Shown: positions 39,961 through 49,000, numbered from the stretch's first letter. The stretch is 50,381 nucleotides of DNA from an uncultured Clostridium sp. (GCA_946548575.1 CAMNPT010000005.1:1-50381); one strand, 5' to 3'. Numbers and translations: made by a program. Notes: generated by a model from the letters alone, not told the origin.

Positions 39961-40982
39961 AAAAAAAATAACCCAACAATTATAGGCAAATAAAATGTAT
40001 ACATTCTCCAAAATAAAATTGACATATTTATTGTGCCTTGTCTAAATATTGATTTGAATAATAAATAAAATCCACCTTCGGCTCCCAATCCTGAACCTGG
40101 TGTTGGTATAAATGTCATTATTAATAATAAAAGTGCTTGTGTTGGTATTATTTGAAAAAATGATATTCCTGAATTGCCAAATGCTTTATATACTGCATAT
40201 GTTATTGAATAATATGCTAAACATTGCACTGAACCTATTATAAACATTTTTATTACCATTTTCTTTTCTGATTTTATTAGTTTAAATTGTGTATTAAAAT
40301 TTTCTATACTTTTATCTAGTTTCTCTATTTTTTCATCTGTTTTCCTAAGCAAATGAATTCTTCCTAAAAATCTTATTATAGGATGAGTTATTGTAGTGAT
40401 TATTTTTTTATTAACTCCTGCAAGTATTACTATTATTATTGCAAATATATTTACTGCAACTCCGAGAATTGCAATCCACATATAATCTTTTAGTAATTGT
40501 TTTAAAAAATTGAATTCTATTAAAGCTATAATTAAAGTTGTTACTACTAATGCAATTTGTGTTATTACAAATTTTATTGTTAATGCGCTCATTGCATCAC
40601 TTGCTCTTTTCCCTGTTTTAGTCATTTGATATGCTTGCATAGGTTGACCACCTGAAGAAAATGGTGTTAAATTATTAAATAATAATCCTATCATTGAAAC
40701 TTTTATTGCATTTTTTATTGTTTGATTATTATACATTTTCTTCATTGGGAAATATAAATTTATTGCTTCACAAAACCAATTTATTAATAAAAAAATTATT
40801 CCTATAAATACCCACTTATAATTAACATGATTTAATACATTTATTATATTTTCAATACCATCTACTTTTAACATATAAATTAATAACCCAACAAATATTG
40901 TGATTATAAGTAAAAAATTTATTATTGTGTTTTTTTTGTTTGTTGGGTTATTTGAATGGTAGTTGGTTTCTTCATTTTCCAT
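39951..40982 (-). CDS. Flippase-like membrane protein (lysylphosphatidylglycerol synthase TM region family)
   Basis: A polytopic protein of about 343 residues with around eight membrane helices. It carries NNLTPFSSGGQPMQAYQM and TFIPTPGSGLGAEGGFYLLF, the two signatures of the UPF0104/LPG_synthase_TM family, members of which move lipids or lipid-linked molecules. It lacks the soluble aminoacyl-transfer domain of MprF. ATG 40982 has an AGAGG site; the ATG at 40991 is too close to it. The last residues LRD and the TAG are contributed by the transposon end. It follows the yaaT-ferredoxin genes after about 35 bases. Confidence 0.85.
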   Translation of the reverse strand: MENEETNYHSNNPTNKKNTIINFLLIITIFVGLLIYMLKVDGIENIINVLNHVNYKWVFIGIIFLLINWFCEAINLYFPMKKMYNNQTIKNAIKVSMIGLLFNNLTPFSSGGQPMQAYQMTKTGKRASDAMSALTIKFVITQIALVVTTLIIALIEFNFLKQLLKDYMWIAILGVAVNIFAIIIVILAGVNKKIITTITHPIIRFLGRIHLLRKTDEKIEKLDKSIENFNTQFKLIKSEKKMVIKMFIIGSVQCLAYYSITYAVYKAFGNSGISFFQIIPTQALLLLIMTFIPTPGSGLGAEGGFYLLFKSIFRQGTINMSILFWRMYTFYLPIIVGLFFLRD

Positions 40983-41025
40983 AAAAACCATCCTCTTTAA
41001 TTAAAACATTATGTAACGATAATAA

Positions 41026-41196
41026 TTATTCTTCTTCTGGTGCTTCAACAGGGCAAACTCCTGCACAAGTACCACAAGATATACATGCTGAATTATCTAT
41101 TACAAATCTTTCATCTCCTTGTGATATACATTGTACTGGGCAAGAAGCTGCACATGCTCCACAAGATATGCATTTTTCAGTTATTTTATATGCCAT
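41026..41196 (-). CDS. Two-cluster [4Fe-4S] ferredoxin
   Basis: A 56-residue clostridial-type ferredoxin. It has CISCGACAASCPVQCI and CISCGTCAGVCPVEAP, each with the CxxCxxCxxxCP spacing, ending in EEE. TAGGGAGG precedes the ATG. Its start overlaps the end of yaaT by 11 bases, so it probably belongs to the holB-yaaT operon. A likely electron acceptor for the Por enzyme encoded nearby, although the two are on opposite strands. Confidence 0.95.
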   Translation of the reverse strand: MAYKITEKCISCGACAASCPVQCISQGDERFVIDNSACISCGTCAGVCPVEAPEEE

Positions 41197-42113
41197 TTTT
41201 ATTCACCTCCCTATTCCTTGTGTCTTCATTTTCAAGCTTTTCTAATTCTTCAAGTTCTTTTTTATGTTGTTTTTCTTCTTCGTCTTCTTTTTTAATTTCT
41301 ATGTCTTTTATTACTTTTACGTCTTTTACATTATATTTTTTATAAAAACAACCTTCACCATCTTTTATTTTAACTCTTACAACTTCTTTTAATGTTTCTA
41401 TATTATCAACTTCCCCTTCTCCATCTGCTGTTTTTACTATTGCACCAATTTTAGGAAGTCTTGAAAGCTTTTCTTCATATGTTTCACTTTCATATTTTAG
41501 ACAACACATTAATCTTCCACAATTTCCTGATATCTTTGATGGATTTAATGATAGATTTTGTTCCTTTGCCATTTTTATAGATACTGCTTCAAAGTCATTT
41601 AAAAATTTACAACAGCATAATTCTCTACCACAAACTCCGGTTTCCACCTATTCTTTTAACTTCATCTCTAACGCCAATTTGACGTAATTCAATTCTTGTT
41701 TTATAAATTGCTGCTAAATCTTTAACCAAATCTCTAAAATCAATTCTTCCATCTGCTGTAAAATAAAATAATATTTTACTATCATCAAATTTATATTCAA
41801 CACTTGTTAAAATCATATCTAATTTGTGTTTTTTAATTTTATCTTGACAAACTTTAAATGCTTCTTTTTCTTTTTTCAAACATTCTTCATAATGTTTTCT
41901 ATCTTTGTAATTAGCAATTCTTAAAATCTTTTTTAATGGTTGTAATACTTTTTCATCTTCAACCATTCTATTTGGTATTACAACTTCTCCATATTCAATT
42001 CCTTGAGAAGTTTCTACTATTACATTATCACCCTTTTTTACTTTCAGTTGTTTTGGATTAAAAAAATATATTTTTCCTAATTTTTTAAATCTAACTCCTA
42101 CTATATTTTTCAA
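41186..42113 (-). CDS. yaaT: PSP1-domain protein YaaT/RicT, read through a CGGA +1 frameshift
   Basis: YaaT (RicT) is a sporulation and competence factor that works with YlbF and YmcA in an Fe-S complex affecting Spo0A phosphorylation and RNase Y. The first 158 codons have VGVRFKKLGKIYFFNP, QGIEYGEVV and the region ending IGGN. Frame 0 reads CGG at 41639 and stops four codons later. Skipping one C gives GVCGRELCCCKFL, then SLNPSKISGNCGRLMCCLKYE, with the expected Cys clusters. The total is about 308 residues; the Glu/Lys-rich tail is longer than in Bacillus. The TTG at 42113 has GGGAGG upstream and overlaps the holB stop (TTGA), pointing to coupled translation. Confidence 0.9.
41636..41639 (-). 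other. CGGA +1 frameshift site in yaaT
   Basis: AAC-CGG-AGT in frame 0 versus AAC-(C)-GGA-GTT, rebuilding the Gly before V-C-G-R-E-L-C-C. Because the preceding codon ends in C, either C could be the one skipped. Confidence 0.88.
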
Positions 42114-42950
42114 TTCATTTCCTCCCACATGTTAAAAACCATATTGTCTATAGACATATCATAATTTGCATTTTGATTTAATCTTTTTTTTGTGTTTTCC
42201 ACAACTTTTATACAATTTGTGTATTGATAGTTTGTTTTTGACATCTTTAGTAGAACTACATTTAAATATTCTAACATTTCAAATATTTCATCTTTTGATT
42301 TATATAATATATCTGATAATTTTATTACTTCTAGCAAATCTTTTTTTGTTAAATTATTTACTATATTTTCTATCTGTTCATATTGTTCTTGTTTTTCTTT
42401 AAGATCAATTGCTTTTCCGTATACTTCCTTGAAACATATCAATCATATTTTGTGAAACACTAATATGATATTTTTCTTCTATGTATTTTTTTATTTTGTC
42501 ATCTTCAATTTTAACAAAATGAATCATCATACATCTTGATTTTATTGTTACTAAAAAAGAGTTTTCATTTGTACCAATTAAAATTATTGTTGCAAATTCA
42601 GGTGGCTCTTCTAATGTTTTTAACAAACAATTTTGAGCTTCTGTAGTCATTAAATCTGCATCATTTATTATAAAAACTTTTTTATCTGATATAATTGGCT
42701 TTTCTTGAATTCTTTTTTGTAATTCTCTTATTTGTTCTATTTTTATACTATTTCCATTTGGTTCAATAATTAAGAAATCCGGGTTTTCATATTGTACTTT
42801 TATAATTGATTTTGCAAATTCTGTGGCAATCATTTTTTTCCCTATTCCTGATGGTCCAACAAATAAATAACTATGTGATATTTTATCATTTTTTATTGCT
42901 TGAATTAAACTTTCTTTTGCATTATCATTTCCGATTATATTTTCAAACAC
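42110..42950 (-). CDS. holB: DNA polymerase III delta' subunit, read through a CGGA +1 frameshift
   Basis: Clamp-loader subunit, normally essential for loading the sliding clamp. The first 177 codons give the AAA core: IIGNDNAKESLIQAI, the P-loop GPSGIGKK (32-39, last Ser/Thr replaced by Lys, as delta' loops are often degenerate), LLKTLEEPP and SRCMMIHF, ending MFQGSI. Frame 0 then reads CGG and stops after four codons. Skipping one C at 42419 gives GKAIDLKEKQEQ, the standard Q-G-S-I-G-K-A motif, and a 102-residue helical domain III, 279 residues in all. The start is GTG with AAAGGAG. It sits between lepB and yaaT, the usual holB-yaaT neighbourhood. Confidence 0.92.
42416..42419 (-). other. 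CGGA +1 frameshift site in holB
   Basis: ATA-CGG-AAA in frame 0 versus ATA-(C)-GGA-AAA, rebuilding the conserved GSIGKA motif. An AAGGAA run lies a few bases upstream, but similar runs are absent at most other sites. Confidence 0.9.
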
Positions 42951-42962
42951 AATTTTTCTCCT

Positions 42963-43595
42963 TTATTGGACCTTACCAAATTTATTTAATGGCCATATTC
43001 TAATTGCTACAGTACTTTCAATTTTTTCTAATGGTATACAACCAAAAGCTCTACAATCTGTACTATGATTTCTATTATCTCCCATAGCAAATACACTATT
43101 CTCAGGAACTATAAAATCACTAAAACCATTTCCAATTATATCTGTCACAATTCCATCTTGTAAATATGGTTCTTCTAATTTTTCTTCATTAATATATACA
43201 TTTCCATTTTTTATTTCAACATGTTCTCCAGGAAGAGCAATTACTCTTTTTATATAACTTCTTTTGCCTATTTCTAAAAAGTTATTTATAAACCAAGCAA
43301 ATCCAGTTTTTTCATTATATTTTGCTATTGGATTTGCTTCGTTAATTTCATCTTGTGTATAATTTGTTTTTGCAGGTTCTTCAAATGTTATAATTTTTCC
43401 TCTTTGTGGTAATGTCTTTGTTGTTCTTCCCCATCTATTTAACCATAATCTTTCATTTTCAATCAATGTTGGTTTCATTGATACCTGTTTTACAATTGTT
43501 GGAGTTCCTATAAAATATCTAAATAACATTGCTAAAACAAGTGCAATTAGTATACAATATATCCATTCTAAAATCTCTTTAGTGTTATCACTCAA
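42963..43595 (-). CDS. lepB: Signal peptidase I
   Basis: Cleaves signal peptides at the outer face of the membrane. The 210-residue protein has one N-terminal helix (about 9-29), the catalytic Ser39 in VSMKPTL, the Lys in KRVIALPGEHV and box E GDNRNHSTDCRAFG. A TTG start follows AAAGGAAG. It is 12 bases from holB, in the pflB-pflA-lepB-holB-yaaT series. Normal type for Gram-positive bacteria. Confidence 0.94.
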   Translation of the reverse strand: MSDNTKEILEWIYCILIALVLAMLFRYFIGTPTIVKQVSMKPTLIENERLWLNRWGRTTKTLPQRGKIITFEEPAKTNYTQDEINEANPIAKYNEKTGFAWFINNFLEIGKRSYIKRVIALPGEHVEIKNGNVYINEEKLEEPYLQDGIVTDIIGNGFSDFIVPENSVFAMGDNRNHSTDCRAFGCIPLEKIESTVAIRIWPLNKFGKVQ

Positions 43596-43649
43596 ATTTA
43601 TCGCTTCCTTTGTTAATAATTTTTACTTTTATATTATACATTAAATTTA

Positions 43650-44396
43650 TTAATTTAGCAATATTTTTTTTGCTCTTTCTACATCTATATTTGTTGCTGT
43701 TCTGACATCCTTAAATGGATAGTCTTGTTTAAGCTTTTCCCATTTATATTCTCCCATATTATGATATGGCAAAATTTCAATTTTCTGAACAGTTTTTAAT
43801 TTTGATATAAATTCTTTTAATTTCAACAAGTCATTTTTATTATCTGTATATCCTGGAATCAGTACTTGCCTGATCCACATAGGGATTCCATTATCACTTA
43901 AATATTTTGCAAATTCTAACTCAAGCTTATTTGACCATCCAACTAATTGTTTACATTTTTCATCATCTATATGTTTTATATCAAGCAAAACTAAATCTGT
44001 TAATTCTAGTAATTTTTTTATATCATCTGTTAATTGAAACATTCCAGATGTATCTATACAAGTATGAATGTTTTGCTCTTTTAATCTTGTAAAAAGCTCA
44101 ATCAAAAATTTGGCTTGTATTAGAGGCTCTCCTCCAGTTACTGTAACACCACCATTTGGATATATATAGTTTTTATAATGCAAAATTTTTTCCATTATCT
44201 CATCCAATGATTTATATTTTCCTCCATTCATATGCCAGGTATCTCTGTTATGACAATATTTACATTTCAAATGACAGCCCTGAAGGAATAAGACAAATCT
44301 TATTCCTGGACCGTCAACTGTTCCAAATGATTCAATTGAATGTACTTTAGCATAATATTGATTATATTTTTTCGTGGATTGTTCTGTTGATAACAT
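43650..44396 (-). CDS. pflA: Pyruvate formate-lyase activating enzyme
   Basis: Radical-SAM enzyme that installs the glycyl radical on PflB. The 248-residue protein has [18 protein letters not shown], the cluster motif [23 protein letters not shown] and [19 protein letters not shown] lies ten bases before ATG 44396, which is inside the last 35 bases of pflB, so the two frames overlap. Confidence 0.95.
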   Translation of the reverse strand: MLSTEQSTKKYNQYYAKVHSIESFGTVDGPGIRFVLFLQGCHLKCKYCHNRDTWHMNGGKYKSLDEIMEKILHYKNYIYPNGGVTVTGGEPLIQAKFLIELFTRLKEQNIHTCIDTSGMFQLTDDIKKLLELTDLVLLDIKHIDDEKCKQLVGWSNKLELEFAKYLSDNGIPMWIRQVLIPGYTDNKNDLLKLKEFISKLKTVQKIEILPYHNMGEYKWEKLKQDYPFKDVRTATNIDVERAKKILLN

Positions 44397-46605
44397 CTAA
44401 TTGTTGCTCCTTTGTTAATTTTGTAAAGTTTACTGCATATCCTGAAACTCTTATTGTAAGTTGTGGATATTTTTCAGGATGTTTCATTGCATCCTCTAAT
44501 AATTTTCTATCAAATACATTTACATTGATATGATGTCCTGTTTGTTTAAAATATCCATCTAACATTGTAATTAGATTTGTAATTCTTTCATCTTCTGTTT
44601 TTCCAAGTGTTGCAGGGGTTATTGAAAATGTATATGATATTCCATCTTCAGCTGAATCAAATGGCAATTTTGCAACAGAGTTCATTACAGCTAATGCTCC
44701 ATTTGTATCTCTTCCATGAAGTGGATTTGCTCCAGGTCCAAATGGTGCTCCTGACCTTCTTCCATCTGGTGTACTTCCTGTTGCCTTTCCATATACTACA
44801 TTTGATGTTATTGTTAATATTGATAAAGTATGTGTGGCATTTCTATATGTGTAATGTCTTCTTAATTTATTCATAAATGTTTTTACTATTTGTACTGCAA
44901 TTTGGTCAACATCATCATTATCATTTCCGTATTTTGGATAATCACCTTTTATTTCATAATCAACTGCTAATCCTGTTTCATCTCTAATTACCTTTACTTT
45001 TGCATATTTTATTGCTGATAATGAATCTGCAACTACAGAAAGACCTGCAATTCCACATGCCATTGTTCTATATACATCTCTATCATGTAGCGCCATTTCT
45101 AGTGCCTCATAACAATACTTATCATGCATATAATGTATTGCATTTAAAGCTTTTATATATATTTTTGATACATAATCCATCATTTGTTCAAATTTTTCCA
45201 TTACCTCATCATAATCTAAATATTCTGAAGTAATTGGTTCAAATTTAGGTGTTACTTGCTTTCCAGATTTCTCATCTCTACCACCATTAATTGCATATAA
45301 TAATGTTTTTGCTAAATTAGCTCTTGCACCAAAAAATTGCATTTGTTTTCCTAATCTCATTGGAGATACACAACATGCTATTCCATAGTCATCTCCTAAA
45401 GTTATTCTCATTAAATCATCATTTTCGTATTGAATTGATGAAGTTTTTATTGATAATTTAGTTGTAAATCTTTTAAATCCTTCTGGTAATCTTGTTGACC
45501 ATAACACTGTTAAATTTGGTTCTGGTGCTGGTCCTAGATTTTGCAAAGTGTGTAATATTCTAAATGAACTTTTTGTTACTAAAGTCCTTCCATCTATACC
45601 CATTCCACCTATACTTTCAGTTACCCAAACAGGATCACCACTAAATAATTCATTATATTCTGGCGTTCTTAAGAAACGAACTATTCTTAATTTCATAACA
45701 AAATGGTCCATAATTTCTTGTGCTTTTTCTTCTGTTAATACTCCATTTTTTAAATCTCTTTCGAAATAAATATCTAAAAATGTAGTATTTCTACCTATAC
45801 TCATTGCAGCTCCATTTTGTTCTTTTATTGATCCTAAATATCCAAAGTATAACCACTGTACAGCTTCTTTTGCATTTGAAGCAGGTTTTGATATATCAAA
45901 ACCATATTTTTCTGCCATTACTTTAAGTTCATTTAATGCTTTTATTTGTTCACTTGTTTCTTCTCTTTGTCTAATTATTTTTTCTGTTAATTCATCTACA
46001 TTTAAAACATCTAATTCTTTTTTCTTTTCTTCAATTAATGCATCTATTCCATATAATGCTACTCTTCTATAATCCCCAATAATTCTTCCTCTTCCATATC
46101 CATCTGGAAGCCCAGTAATTAGGTGTGATGTTCTTGCTGCTCTAATATCTGGTGTATATACATCAAATACCCCATCATTATGTGTCTTTCTATATTTATG
46201 AAAAATTTCTTCAACTTCTGGATCTAATTTTCTACCATAAGCTTCACAAGATTTTTCAACAATTCTAATTCCTCCAAAAGGCATAATTGCTCTTTTTAAA
46301 GGTTTATCTGTTTGTATTCCTACTATTTCCTCTAATTTTTTATCTATATATCCGGCTTCATGTGATGATATAGTTGATACTGTTTTTGTGTCTATATCTA
46401 AAACATTGCCTTCTGATTCATGTTCTTTCTTATATAAATCTAATACTTCATTCCAAAGTTTTTTTGTTTTTTCAGTTGCATTTGATAAAAATGTATCGTC
46501 ACCTTCATATGGTGTGTAATTCTTTTGTATGAAATCTCTTACATTAATTTCTGTTTGCCAATCTCCAGATTGGAATCCATTCCATTGTTCAAATTTCATT
46601 TTCAT
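44362..46605 (-). CDS. pflB: Formate C-acetyltransferase (pyruvate formate-lyase)
   Basis: Converts pyruvate and CoA to acetyl-CoA and formate. The 747-residue protein has the active-site Cys pair in [12 protein letters not shown] and the glycyl-radical loop RVSGYAVNF close to the C-terminus. Length is normal. AAAGGGAGG precedes the ATG. It begins an operon with pflA. With the por operon nearby, the cell has two anaerobic routes from pyruvate to acetyl-CoA, one reducing ferredoxin and one yielding formate. Confidence 0.97.
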   Translation of the reverse strand: MKMKFEQWNGFQSGDWQTEINVRDFIQKNYTPYEGDDTFLSNATEKTKKLWNEVLDLYKKEHESEGNVLDIDTKTVSTISSHEAGYIDKKLEEIVGIQTDKPLKRAIMPFGGIRIVEKSCEAYGRKLDPEVEEIFHKYRKTHNDGVFDVYTPDIRAARTSHLITGLPDGYGRGRIIGDYRRVALYGIDALIEEKKKELDVLNVDELTEKIIRQREETSEQIKALNELKVMAEKYGFDISKPASNAKEAVQWLYFGYLGSIKEQNGAAMSIGRNTTFLDIYFERDLKNGVLTEEKAQEIMDHFVMKLRIVRFLRTPEYNELFSGDPVWVTESIGGMGIDGRTLVTKSSFRILHTLQNLGPAPEPNLTVLWSTRLPEGFKRFTTKLSIKTSSIQYENDDLMRITLGDDYGIACCVSPMRLGKQMQFFGARANLAKTLLYAINGGRDEKSGKQVTPKFEPITSEYLDYDEVMEKFEQMMDYVSKIYIKALNAIHYMHDKYCYEALEMALHDRDVYRTMACGIAGLSVVADSLSAIKYAKVKVIRDETGLAVDYEIKGDYPKYGNDNDDVDQIAVQIVKTFMNKLRRHYTYRNATHTLSILTITSNVVYGKATGSTPDGRRSGAPFGPGANPLHGRDTNGALAVMNSVAKLPFDSAEDGISYTFSITPATLGKTEDERITNLITMLDGYFKQTGHHINVNVFDRKLLEDAMKHPEKYPQLTIRVSGYAVNFTKLTKEQQLDVINRTIHEKI

Positions 46606-46693
46606 ACCTCCCTTTTTATTTATTATTTACATTTTATACAAATAATATAATATCATAAATATGAAATATATTCAATTTAAATTTTAAACATTT

Positions 46694-46727
46694 AAAAAAT
46701 CAATACATAAAAATGTATTGATTTTTT
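46694..46727 (-). terminator. Terminator of the XRE regulator gene
   Basis: A perfect 15-bp stem (46694-46708 with 46713-46727) around AAAA. T-run on the minus strand, directly after the stop codon at 46730. Confidence 0.9.
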
Positions 46728-46729
46728 AT

Positions 46730-47071
46730 CTATTTTTCCTCTAAATTATCTGATTCAGCAATTACTTGTGCTATATTATATATCAACTTTTGTTTTTCTG
46801 GTGAACAACTTTTCAATAATTCTGCAAATTCTTCATCCAAATAGTTACTTGAACTACTAGATGCACCATTTAATATATAACCTTCTGTAACATCTAATAA
46901 TCCACATAATTGATTTAATCTTTTTAAATTAATATGTGAATTTCCTCTTTCTACTCTACTTAAAAAAGCTACTGAAATATCAATTTGTTCAGCTAAATCC
47001 TCTTGTGTATAATTTTTTGCAATTCTTGCTCTTTTTATTCTTTGACCTATTACATTATAATCTATTGCCAT
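46730..47071 (-). CDS. XRE-family transcriptional regulator
   Basis: A 113-residue protein with one N-terminal helix-turn-helix (VIGQRIKRARIAKNYTQED, QIDISVAFLSRVERGNSH, about 5-65), a Ser-rich linker (GASSSSSN) and a short helical tail. The target is unknown. AAGGTG before ATG 47071 is preferred over the open frame start at 47113. It is divergent from the M23 peptidase gene, whose promoter lies about 250 bases away and could be under its control. Confidence 0.88.
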   Translation of the reverse strand: MAIDYNVIGQRIKRARIAKNYTQEDLAEQIDISVAFLSRVERGNSHINLKRLNQLCGLLDVTEGYILNGASSSSSNYLDEEFAELLKSCSPEKQKLIYNIAQVIAESDNLEEK

Positions 47072-47304
47072 TTTTATCACCTTCCTATTAATCTCCTTTG
47101 TGTATAATAGCATTTTATAGTTTAAATTTACAGAAACTAATTGTATTATTTTTATTTATAAGTTTATTTAATTTTGTAATAATTTTATTATATAAAAATC
47201 AAAATTGCATTGCATAGAAAAATCGAGAAAATGAAAGAAAAACTTCGTTTTTGTACGAAAAAAGTTTATTTTTGGAATATTTATCCAAAAAAAATTAATA
47301 AAAT

Positions 47305-47333
47305 TTGACAAATTGTCCTAAAAAAAGTATACA
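47305..47333 (+). promoter_or_regulatory. Promoter of the M23 peptidase gene
   Basis: TTGACA (47305-47310), 17 bases, TATACA (47328-47333). A second TATAAT lies at about 47361. Apart from this the gap 47114-47406 holds nothing I recognise. Confidence 0.65.
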
Positions 47334-47412
47334 TAATTTGATTTTTGGAAGAATATATAGTATAATAGAAGATGGTCGCGTTTGAAAAAACAAAAAAGGA
47401 GTGTGAATTTTT

Positions 47413-48405
47413 ATTTTAAATAGTAAAAAAATAAAATACTATACGAAAGAAATCTTTAAGTTTTTTAACATTACTATAATTGGTTTCATTTTGATAATCG
47501 CGATAATCTTAATTAAATATAAACCAGTATATAGTGTAAGTATTTCTGGAAAAAATCTAGGATATATTTCTAATAAAGAAACTTTTGAAAAAGATATTTT
47601 AGATTCTGTAATTTCATCTTCTGATGATAAAATTGTTGATTCAGTTGACTTGAAAGAAAATCCAAAATATGAGTTAAAACTTGCTGATAGATTACTTCAG
47701 ACAAACGAGAACCAAATCATTAATAACATAGAAGATAATTTAACAATAACTTATAAATATTATGATATTGCAGTAAATAATGAAACTTGCTCTTCAGTTA
47801 ATACTCTTGAGGAAGCTGAGCAATTAGTAAATGAACTAAAAGAAGATAATACAAATAATGAAGAACTTGATTTAGCTATTTTAGAAAAGTATACTCAAAA
47901 TGAAGAAGAATTAAATACTCAAGAAGTTGAAATTGCTAAAACTGCTGTTCAAGAAAAAGTAAATGAAAAAGCTGAAGAAATAAGAATACAAGAAGAAATT
48001 GCTAAAATGCCAGATGTAAATGGTATAAAACTTGCTGTAAAACCTGTAACAGGTACTATTTCATCAAGATATGGTGTAAGTAGTAATTTAAGAAAATCAA
48101 CACATACAGGTTTAGATATTGCAACACCAACTGGAACACCTATAAAAGTAGTTGCAGATGGTACAGTAACTGGTGCTAGCTATAATGGTGCATATGGTAA
48201 CTTAGTTAAAATAGACCATGGAAATGGTGTTGAAACTTGGTATGCACACACTAGTAAAATGTATGTATCTGTTGGACAAAAGGTAAGCGCTGGAGATATA
48301 ATTGCAGCTGTTGGTACAACAGGTAATTCAACAGGACCTCATTTACATTTTGAGATTAGGATAAATGGAAAACATATAAATCCACAAAACTATTTATATA
48401 AATAA
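47413..48405 (+). CDS. Membrane-anchored M23 (LytM-type) peptidase, apparently with an ATT start
   Basis: Peptidoglycan endopeptidase or a regulator of one. It has a basic head (NSKKIKYYTKEIFKFF), a membrane helix (NITIIGFILIIAIILI), a helical/acidic external region (about 60-195) and a C-terminal M23 domain. The zinc ligands are in HTGLDIATPTGTP and GPHLHFEIRINGK, with WYAHTSK between, so it looks catalytic. The only ATG/GTG/TTG in frame near the start is TTG 47491, inside the membrane helix and without a ribosome binding site. AAAGGAG at 47395-47401 instead points to ATT at 47413 (or 47407). Confidence 0.83.
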   Translation: MLNSKKIKYYTKEIFKFFNITIIGFILIIAIILIKYKPVYSVSISGKNLGYISNKETFEKDILDSVISSSDDKIVDSVDLKENPKYELKLADRLLQTNENQIINNIEDNLTITYKYYDIAVNNETCSSVNTLEEAEQLVNELKEDNTNNEELDLAILEKYTQNEEELNTQEVEIAKTAVQEKVNEKAEEIRIQEEIAKMPDVNGIKLAVKPVTGTISSRYGVSSNLRKSTHTGLDIATPTGTPIKVVADGTVTGASYNGAYGNLVKIDHGNGVETWYAHTSKMYVSVGQKVSAGDIIAAVGTTGNSTGPHLHFEIRINGKHINPQNYLYK

Positions 48406-48418
48406 GATTGTCTGTTAA

Positions 48419-48876
48419 GGACACTTCAAAACATGTAAGGCACTACTCCTATTTGGAGCATGTGTCCTTATTTTTTTATTTAATCGTTTATTTAGTTCAT
48501 ATAGAAGTTGTGAATTATTAGAATGAAATTCTTTCATATTCAAAATTAATATATTGTTATTTTCGTTTCATTCCTCGGTTCCTGACATAAGCTAAGAAAT
48601 TCTAAAATTATTTTATGGCTCCCTTCCGTGTTAAACACGAACTCTTTCCATAAAATAATTTTGAATTTCTAACCTTACTCTAGTCACATTCGGAATGAAA
48701 TGAAAATAACAATATATTAATTTTGCATTGAACATTCTTTAATCTAGTAATAAACAAGTACTATTTTTCACTTTAATCAATCATAAATAAAAAAATAAAG
48801 GAACACTTCCTGGCAAAAACCAAGGAGTGTCCCCATGTCCCTAAAAGAGGGAAGGAAAGAACGTCCCTAAATCCCC
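48419..48876. mobile_element. Giant-hairpin element, copy 3, with inverted core
   Basis: A 458-bp non-coding element sharing the inner arms of copies 1 and 2 (ATTTTTTTATTTAATCG, AAAATTAATATAT and so on, same orientation). The central part of about 125 bases (48575-48700) is reverse-complemented relative to them. The right end matches the transposon repeat (GGGACGTTCTTTCCTTCCC on the minus strand); the left end instead carries the small hairpin unit also found at 27681-27713. The gap 48406-48883 has no gene. Confidence 0.75.
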
Positions 48877-48883
48877 TTCAGCC

Positions 48884-49000
48884 CTACAAATATAAAGCTA
48901 GGCGAAAACCAATGAAAATGTAGGAAAGGACGGGACGGTTGCTGAAGCGACAAGAAGCTGGACCGCCAGATCCAAGGTTGTAGTAATCGCCACCCCTGCT
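48884..49000 (-). other. Candidate variable region of a diversity-generating retroelement
   Basis: The terminal 38 codons (from SRGGDYYN to the stop) include AGC, GGC, TAC, AAC, CGC, TTC, CCC, GTC and TCC; about half end in C, in contrast to the AT-ending codons just upstream. Placement at the end of a C-type-lectin-fold gene is where DGR variable regions lie. No reverse transcriptase or template repeat is present in this window. Confidence 0.5.

Noticed and set aside
39814..40011. Minus-strand 65-residue ORF at the transposon end
   Set aside because: It runs across the inverted repeat and the end of the flippase-like gene in another frame and has no ribosome binding site of its own.
2373..42419. 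Sequencing or assembly error as the cause of the seven frameshifts
   Set aside because: Errors of common platforms cluster in homopolymers. Here every case is a C before GGA at a conserved Gly, in six different genes, and in-frame CGG is otherwise absent. I cannot exclude a systematic artefact without the reads, so it remains a stated refutation test.
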